Part shown: piece by piece, positions 56,039 through 60,954 of the stretch
Layout of the letters: every line of letters begins with the position of its first letter
Numbering within the stretch: position 1 is the first letter of the stretch
Source of the DNA: Sedimenticola hydrogenitrophicus
Lineage (GTDB): Bacteria; Pseudomonadota; Gammaproteobacteria; Chromatiales; Chromatiaceae
Assembly (NCBI RefSeq): GCF_025175675.1
Contig: NZ_JANIOA010000029.1
Location: forward strand, 1-60,954
Reading direction: 5' to 3'
Length of the DNA: 60,954 bases
Made by a program: the position numbers and the translations under genes
Notes under the pieces: model-generated
What the model saw: only the letters and a program-made list of their open reading frames with translations
What the model was told of the DNA's origin: nothing
Databases searched by the model: none

Positions 56039-56176
56039 AATTAACCGCGAAGAGTGCAAAGTACACAAAGAGATACAGCGGTGTATCCCCATCTTCGATC
56101 CAACCAGGAAGGTGAAGGTCCAGGAGAATGCAAGTCAAAGTTTTACTTCGCGTTCCTTGCGTCCTTGGCGGTTGAA
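56039..56176. repeat. AACCGC...GCGGTTGAA inverted-repeat element, copy 2
   Basis: TTAACCGCGAAGAGTGCAAA at the left and CCTTGCGTCCTTGGCGGTTG at the right. The middle differs from copy 1 but keeps GTCCAACC-like and GGAGAAT(A/G)CAAGTC segments. It separates gloA from plsC. Confidence 0.7.
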
Positions 56177-56199
56177 ATGCGGTTTCTGGGAAAGTTACG

Positions 56200-56841
56200 T
56201 CATTGTGCCTCGCGTGGCTGGGGCAACGGGTCCTCCAGCTCCTCATGCAGGCGGATCGGCGTGTGGTTCTCCGGGCGCGCGCCGGTGGCGTCGGCATAAT
56301 AGGCGCGGATGCGCGCCATGTCGGCCGCTATATCGCCCGTCGGCACGAAGCAGAGGCCGATCCGCGCGGTCTTGCTGGCGTAATCCAGGGAGCCGCACAG
56401 CAGCGGTACCCCGGTCGCCAGGGCGATGCGGTAGAAGCCGGACTTCCAGTACTCCCGGCGGCTGCGGGTGCCGTCCGGGGTGATCGCCAACACCATGCGG
56501 TCCGCGGCTTGAAGCTGCCGGCCCAGCTGTGCGGCGACGCCGCTCGGGTGCCCGCGATCGACGGGGATCCCGCCCAGCCAGCGCATGAGGCCGCCATAAG
56601 GCCGGCGGAACAGGATGTGTTTGCCGACCCAGTGGATTCGCAACCGCAGTACATAGGTGGCGGCGATGCCGATGGGAAAGTCCCAGTTGCTGGTATGGGG
56701 GGCGCCGATCAGCAGGAACTTGTTACCCGGGGGGATCTCCCCCTCCACCTTCCAGCCCATCAGGGTCAGGATGAGGCGGCCGATCCAGTAGCTGATCAGG
56801 TTGGTGGTCGGACAATCGTGGGTGATTCGAGCACTGCGCAT
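56200..56841 (-). CDS. 1-acylglycerol-3-phosphate acyltransferase-like (PlsC fold)
   Basis: A protein of about 213 residues. The acyltransferase motif is GAPHTSNWDFPIG, with His-x4-Asp catalytic residues (HTSNWD). LGGIPVDRG follows as the substrate motif and ITPDGTRSRREYWKSGFYRI as the later conserved block. Start 56841 (AAGGT upstream) is chosen over an upstream Met. It may act on lipids other than lysophosphatidate; the short PlsC type found in proteobacteria is less well characterised. Confidence 0.85.
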   Translation of the reverse strand: MRSARITHDCPTTNLISYWIGRLILTLMGWKVEGEIPPGNKFLLIGAPHTSNWDFPIGIAATYVLRLRIHWVGKHILFRRPYGGLMRWLGGIPVDRGHPSGVAAQLGRQLQAADRMVLAITPDGTRSRREYWKSGFYRIALATGVPLLCGSLDYASKTARIGLCFVPTGDIAADMARIRAYYADATGARPENHTPIRLHEELEDPLPQPREAQ

Positions 56842-56911
56842 GGGCACCTTTGCGGCTCCCGGGAGCCGGTTTAAATAAATAAATTTGGAATCCATGCCCA
56901 TAAAACTACGG

Positions 56912-56984
56912 AGGTGTCGGAGTCAAACCGGGCCCGGTCCGGTGAACCGATGCACGGTAGGGAGCCGGTTTGACTCCGACACCT
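56912..56984. repeat. GGTGTCGGAGTCAAACCG hairpin, copy 2
   Basis: AGGTGTCGGAGTCAAACCG and its exact complement flank a 35-nt loop. Same family as 48895-48966. Located between plsC and the DUF1285 gene. Confidence 0.85.
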
Positions 56985-57042
56985 GTGGGTATCATGCTCA
57001 TGATACCGGTTCAATATTGGCTGCGCCCCCCCGATTCGCCGG

Positions 57043-57600
57043 TTACTCCTCGATGCAGCCCAGGTCGAAGCGGATCCCCTGGCTGGTGACTCCGAGGTGG
57101 GGCTGGCCGTCCCGTTCAAACGGCTCGCCCAGCTCCACCAGCGCCAGGTAGACGCTGCGGCTGATCAGCGCATCCAGGTTGTCGCGAAAGTGGATATAGG
57201 GGCGCGGTTCGCCGCTGGCGGGATCGAACAGCACGCGGATCGGATGGTCCGCATCCGCCACGATCTGTTCGCCCAGGTTGGTGGTGAACAGCAGGCTGGG
57301 TTGCGGCTCCGTGAGCCGCTCCAGCTGCACCGCGACAAAGGGGGCGTCGTCCACCCGGATACGCATCTTCTCGGCCGGGGTCAGCAGGTAGTATTCACCG
57401 TCCGCCTCGTGCCGCAACACCGAGGCGAACAGTTTCACCAGTGACTCGCGGTGGATCGGGCTGCCCTCGTGATACCAGGTGCCGTCACGGGCAATGCGGA
57501 TATCGATATCGCCGCACAGTGATGGCTGCCACGGCTGCCGGGCGGTGCTGTGGGCTTCCCGGGTCTTGATCTGTTCAAGGATCTGGTCGAGTCTGGACAT
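57043..57600 (-). CDS. DUF1285 family protein
   Basis: A 185-residue protein with the DUF1285 pattern: LCGDIDIRIARDGTWYHEGS, then PIHRESLVKLFASVLRHEAD, YYLLTPAEKMRIRVDDAPFV and a C-terminal YLALVELGEPFERDGQPHLG. Cytoplasmic, function unknown. Met at 57600 is chosen at the start of similarity; 57630 is an alternative. Confidence 0.86.
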   Translation of the reverse strand: MSRLDQILEQIKTREAHSTARQPWQPSLCGDIDIRIARDGTWYHEGSPIHRESLVKLFASVLRHEADGEYYLLTPAEKMRIRVDDAPFVAVQLERLTEPQPSLLFTTNLGEQIVADADHPIRVLFDPASGEPRPYIHFRDNLDALISRSVYLALVELGEPFERDGQPHLGVTSQGIRFDLGCIEE

Positions 57601-57727
57601 CCAATGGTTGCCTGTGGTGGCCGTAATCATACGGATTATCTCAAAGAATAGCCGACACCGGGATGGTGCATCGGTCCCCCGTGGGCTTCGGGACTGGGGG
57701 GGATGCGCCCACCGGTCTGCCCCCCCG

Positions 57728-58168
57728 TCATCGGGTCCGGGGCGTGAGCCGGCGGCACAGGACGACAGCCTCCGCGGGACAGAGGTCGGCGAACTGGCGG
57801 GTCTGGCGGATGCTGGCCGGCGTCGCGTCACGGGCCACTTCGTGAAACCCCCGGCGGCGGAAATAGTCGGCGGCCGAGGTGGTCAACAGATAGAGCGTCG
57901 ACGCCCCCTGCCCGGTGGCGACGTGCTGGATATGCCGGACCAAACCAGCCGCCAGCCCCCGGCCCCGGTATTCGGGATCCACCACCAGGGAGCGCAGCAG
58001 AGCCTCCTGCCCATGGCACTCGATTCCGGCCAGGGCGACGGCCTCGCCCTCCAGCTCGATCAGGTAGAAGCGGGCCTGCGGATTGAGGCCCACATCCCCG
58101 GTCGGCAAGCCGGCGGAGCGCAGCAGATGCCTCACGCTATCAAGATCGGTTGCGGGTATGATGTGCAT
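57728..58168 (-). CDS. GNAT acetyltransferase, ArsN2-like
   Basis: A 146-residue GNAT-fold enzyme. The acetyl-CoA loop is LRSLVVDPEYRGRGLAAGLV (R-G-x-G-x-A type). The segment STLYLLTTSAADYFRRRGFH and the tail TRQFADLCPAEAVVLCRRL match arsenic-resistance N-acetyltransferase ArsN2. No ars genes are nearby, so resistance is only suggested. Start is the Met at 58168. Confidence 0.82.
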   Translation of the reverse strand: MHIIPATDLDSVRHLLRSAGLPTGDVGLNPQARFYLIELEGEAVALAGIECHGQEALLRSLVVDPEYRGRGLAAGLVRHIQHVATGQGASTLYLLTTSAADYFRRRGFHEVARDATPASIRQTRQFADLCPAEAVVLCRRLTPRTR

Positions 58169-58245
58169 CGGTTTTCCTCGGTCCGCCGGGGGAAGGCACC
58201 CACTCGCAGGGACGGCCGGCATGGCCACTGGTTGTTTTGAGATTT

Positions 58246-58498
58246 CCTGATTACCCACCAGACTCAGCCATGGCCGAATACCGTCTATTTAAGCCGCGAA
58301 TGAACGCGAATACACGCAAATATTGATTAAGACAACCACCCGCTCAGGATTTAAGCAGGACCGACACATGCCCGAAAATGATCGGTACTCCCCAAACCAG
58401 CGGATAAGATGTTTACGAAATGACATTATCCGCGTTCATTTGCGTTCATTCGCGGCTAATATTTTCCGCAACTCAGCTGAGTTAAATGGGTAATCAGG
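58246..58498. mobile_element. MITE-like element, copy 2 (253 bp)
   Basis: CCTGATTACCCA at the left (58246-58257) and TGGGTAATCAGG at the right (58487-58498), with the same interior as the vapC insertion (12390-12642). Identical length and few substitutions. No clear target duplication. It lies between the acetyltransferase and the MATE pump, ending 12 bp before the pump start codon. Confidence 0.88.
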
Positions 58499-58510
58499 TG
58501 AAATTTTGCT

Positions 58511-59875
58511 ATGCCGCAACGTTTGAGTCTATGGCGACGCGAAGCCACCCCCACCCTGCTGCTGGCGGGGCCCCTGGTGGTGGCCCAGCTGCTGCAGGTG
58601 GGGATGGGTTTCATCGACACGGTGATGGCCGGACGCCTCGGCGCCTCGGCACTGGCCGCGGTCGGCCTCGGCTCCTCGCTCTGGGGGCTGATGCTGCTCG
58701 CCTGTATCGGTGCCACCCTGGCGATCTCGCCCCTGGTGGCCCATCTGAACGGCGCCGGCAATGACCGGGCGATCGCCGCCGAGTTCCATCAGGGGCTCTG
58801 GGTAGCCGTTCTGGTTGGGGTGGTGGCGGTCCCGCTGACCTACGGCATGGCGGCGGCGCTGCCGCTGCTGGCGATCGATCCGGAAATCGCCCCCCTGGCC
58901 GCCGACTATCTGCGAATCAGCGCCTGGGGCATGCCGGGACTCTGTCTCTACCTCGCTCCGCGCTATCTGAACGAGGGGCTGAGCAACACCAAGCCAGTGA
59001 TGCTGGTGCAGGCGCTGCTGCTGCCGCTCAATATTCTGGGCAACTACTTGTTCATGTATGGGTTCATGTTCGGCGGTTTCGGCTTTCCGGCCATGGGGGC
59101 CGCCGGGGCGGCGCTGTCGACCGCTATCGGCCTCTGGCTGGGGGCGCTGATGATGTTTGGCTATCTTGCGCGCAGCCGGCGCTTCCGGGATCTGGCGCTG
59201 TTTGTGGCGTTCTCCGGACCGCGCCCGAAGGAGATCGCGCGCATCCTCAGACTGGGTCTGCCGATTGCCGTCTCCATCATTATGGAGGTGGGCATGTTCA
59301 GCGCCGTGGCGATCCTCATGGGCCGCCTGGGCAAGGTGGAGATGGCGGCCCATCAGATCGCCCTCAACTACGCGGCCATGATGTTCATGCTGCCGCTGAG
59401 CATCGCCCAGGCGATCACCATCCGGGTCGGCCATGCCGCCGGCGCCGGGGACTATGCGCTGGCGCTGATCCGGGGGCGGGTCGGGATTGTCATGGCCGGC
59501 GGCATCATGGCGCTCTCCGCCACGCTGCTGCTGCTGTTTCCGGAACTGATTGTCGCCCTCTACACCCGTGACAGCGGCGTCGCCGAGATGGCCATGACCC
59601 TGCTGTTTGCCGCAGCGCTGTTTCAGTTCTCCGATGGCCTGCAGGTCTCCGCCTCCGGCGCCCTGCGCGGACTGAAAGACACCGCCGTGCCCATGTTCAT
59701 CACCATGTTCTCCTATTGGGGTGTCGGCTTTCCCTCCGCCTGGATCATCGGTATCGAATGGGGCGTGGGGCCACAGGGCCTGTGGGGTGGATTGGCGGTG
59801 GGCCTGACCACCGCCGCGCTATTGCTCAACCTGCGTTTTTATCTGCTGGGGCGCAAGCGGGTGATGCGCGAGTGA
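58511..59875 (+). CDS. norM: MATE-family multidrug efflux pump (NorM type)
   Basis: A 454-residue protein with twelve membrane helices in two homologous halves. The conserved starts are GPLVVAQLLQVGMGFIDTVM, then AGRLGASALAAVGLGSSLWG in the first half, and LGLPIAVSIIMEVGMFSAVA in the second. It exports cationic drugs in exchange for Na+ or H+. The upstream MITE ends 12 bp before the ATG, and its last bases (AGGTG) may serve as part of the ribosome site. Confidence 0.94.
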   Translation: MPQRLSLWRREATPTLLLAGPLVVAQLLQVGMGFIDTVMAGRLGASALAAVGLGSSLWGLMLLACIGATLAISPLVAHLNGAGNDRAIAAEFHQGLWVAVLVGVVAVPLTYGMAAALPLLAIDPEIAPLAADYLRISAWGMPGLCLYLAPRYLNEGLSNTKPVMLVQALLLPLNILGNYLFMYGFMFGGFGFPAMGAAGAALSTAIGLWLGALMMFGYLARSRRFRDLALFVAFSGPRPKEIARILRLGLPIAVSIIMEVGMFSAVAILMGRLGKVEMAAHQIALNYAAMMFMLPLSIAQAITIRVGHAAGAGDYALALIRGRVGIVMAGGIMALSATLLLLFPELIVALYTRDSGVAEMAMTLLFAAALFQFSDGLQVSASGALRGLKDTAVPMFITMFSYWGVGFPSAWIIGIEWGVGPQGLWGGLAVGLTTAALLLNLRFYLLGRKRVMRE

Positions 59876-59942
59876 AGGCGGGGTGGCGCATGCCATCTGC
59901 AGGGCGCCGTGCCGGAATCGCGAATCGGCATAAAGTCGAATA

Positions 59943-59980
59943 GACCTAAGTCTAATCCTCCCCGCGGCTCGACTTAGGTC
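59943..59980. other. Hairpin with GACCTAAGTC arms
   Basis: GACCTAAGTC (59943-59952) and GACTTAGGTC (59971-59980) form a 10-bp perfect stem with an 18-nt loop, between norM and the DUF1097 gene. It could be a terminator or an operator for the downstream gene. Confidence 0.4.
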
Positions 59981-60113
59981 CAATGAACTAATTGCCAACA
60001 GTAAAAAATCCCAGTCCGCACATTATATCCCTGTTCCCATTGCCGCATGCCGGGACTTATTTCTGCGCGAGCCGTTAAATCGCGTATCACAAATATAACA
60101 GGAGGATTTAGGT

Positions 60114-60650
60114 ATGAGTTTACTCATTGCGTTATCAATCAGCATCAGTCTGCTTGGCGGGATTGCCACCTGGGCATTTTTGTCAGCCTGGAGCGGGCCC
60201 GTACTGATCTGGGCGGCGTTTGTCGCCTGGGGTTGTTTCTATCATTCCGGCGGTGACGATGCCGCGCTCAAGAACACCATCGTCGGCAATATCTTCGGTG
60301 TGGTTTGCGCCTGGACCGCGGCAGTGGTCATTCTCCTGATCCCGCTGGCCGCCGCGCTGACCTTGCCGGTGTGGGCAGGGATTGTGGTGGGGACTACCGT
60401 ACTGGTCGTGGTCCTGGCCGCCCACATCCCGGCCTTCTCGGTCATTCCCGCTTCCGTTTACGGTTATGCATCGACCTTTGCCTTCCTGCTGCAGACCCCA
60501 CAGGCGTTGACAGTGGAAAGCCTGACTGCGTTGAATTTCGGCAATGCCCTGCTGATTGTCCCGGCTTCCATGATCCTCGGCGCACTCTTCGGTTATGCCT
60601 CGGCCAAACTCGGTGGCGCCCTGGTCGGCAAAGCACCGGCCACCGCCTGA
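60114..60650 (+). CDS. DUF1097 inner-membrane protein
   Basis: A 178-residue protein with five or six hydrophobic helices (SLLIALSISISLLGGIATWA, GNIFGVVCAWTAAVVILLIP, NALLIVPASMILGALFGYAS). FVAWGCFYHSGGD and HIPAFSVIPASVYGYAS are family signatures. Function unknown. AGGAGG lies 9 nt before the start. Confidence 0.88.
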   Translation: MSLLIALSISISLLGGIATWAFLSAWSGPVLIWAAFVAWGCFYHSGGDDAALKNTIVGNIFGVVCAWTAAVVILLIPLAAALTLPVWAGIVVGTTVLVVVLAAHIPAFSVIPASVYGYASTFAFLLQTPQALTVESLTALNFGNALLIVPASMILGALFGYASAKLGGALVGKAPATA

Positions 60651-60689
60651 CGGTAAAATCGGGCTTCACTATCCGAGCGCCGGCGAAAC

Positions 60690-60719
60690 GACGGAACCTG
60701 GCAGCCGCTGGGTTCCGTC
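60690..60719 (+). terminator. Hairpin after the DUF1097 gene
   Basis: GACGGAACC and GGTTCCGTC stem with a 12-nt loop, followed by ATTTG. Plausible intrinsic terminator about 40 bp after the stop. Confidence 0.5.
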
Positions 60720-60847
60720 ATTTGCTGTTGGTCAGGGCTAATACGATCAGTCCCTTCTCCACTACGCGAAGGGTGTGTCGAAAGGGTACCGGTTCGAAAG
60801 GCACTTAACTTAAGGCGAATTGCAGGGTTTTCGTCATTCCATCCTTA

Positions 60848-60919
60848 GGTCCGTAACCGGTGCATGGCATCCTCGGCTCCGTAAATGGTACATCCCTGTA
60901 CCACTCCTCCTGCACCACT
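60848..60919. repeat. Partial, tandem GGTCCGTAA...CACTCCTC repeat
   Basis: Two overlapping copies of the core seen at 49664: TTAGGTCCGTAACCGGTGCA and then GGCTCCGTAAATGGTACATC followed by two CACTCCTCC units. The gene-free end 60651-60954 holds only this and the hairpin at 60690. Confidence 0.6.
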
Positions 60920-60954
60920 CCTCCGGCCTGCGCCGGGAAGACGGTGGTTCTTGG

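Overview
The window looks like a chromosomal segment of a GC-rich, respiratory gammaproteobacterium, probably a Chromatiales-type sulfur or sediment organism. This is an inference from gene content: an octaheme tetrathionate reductase-type cytochrome with a cytochrome b partner, cytochrome c', a TorF-type porin, a CbrA-like SLC5-histidine kinase, a DUF294/CBS protein, and many short palindromic repeats. No RNA genes were recognised.

Left part (1-12100): tsaC and purE; a membrane-anchored octaheme cytochrome c with a cytochrome b; a VOC protein and a 2OG-Fe(II) oxygenase; a SWIM/SNF2 helicase; a RecQ-type helicase; an exported LigE-type DNA ligase. Next (12100-15715) is a junk-rich accessory strip. 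It holds a vapBC locus whose toxin is broken by a 253-bp MITE-like element, an intact-looking mazEF, a Phd/YefM antitoxin, Mu-like prophage scraps, two orphan type I-E-like CRISPR repeats of different sequence, and a stub of an IS21-family element.

The centre (15746-34195) is a type I-E CRISPR-Cas locus on the minus strand: WYL regulator, cas3, cas8e, cse2, cas6e, cas7, cas5, cas1, cas2, a short leader, then the array. The array now appears as two blocks, 44 repeats (15746-18395) and 49 repeats (21839-24794). They were once one array. A 3405-bp IS21-family element (18402-21806) with a 5-bp target duplication (CGTGG) sits inside a spacer, and removing it restores a spacer of exactly 33 nt. That restored spacer shares 16 nt, on the opposite strand, with another spacer in the array. 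The leader-distal half is cut off from its leader.

Right part (34469-60954): a thioredoxin-like protein, a TolC/adaptor pair without a pump, a zinc-ribbon/TIR pair facing a large patatin-like membrane phospholipase, an N-acetylmuramidase-like protein, cytochrome c', DUF4399, a TorF porin, a PAS chemoreceptor, VOC/glyoxalase and MaoC proteins, an SLC5-histidine kinase/response regulator/DUF294 operon, PlsC, DUF1285, an ArsN2-like acetyltransferase, a MATE pump and a DUF1097 membrane protein.

At least seven families of short inverted-repeat elements fill the gaps between genes. One is a 253-bp MITE with two copies of identical length; one copy destroys a vapC toxin and the other abuts the MATE pump start codon.
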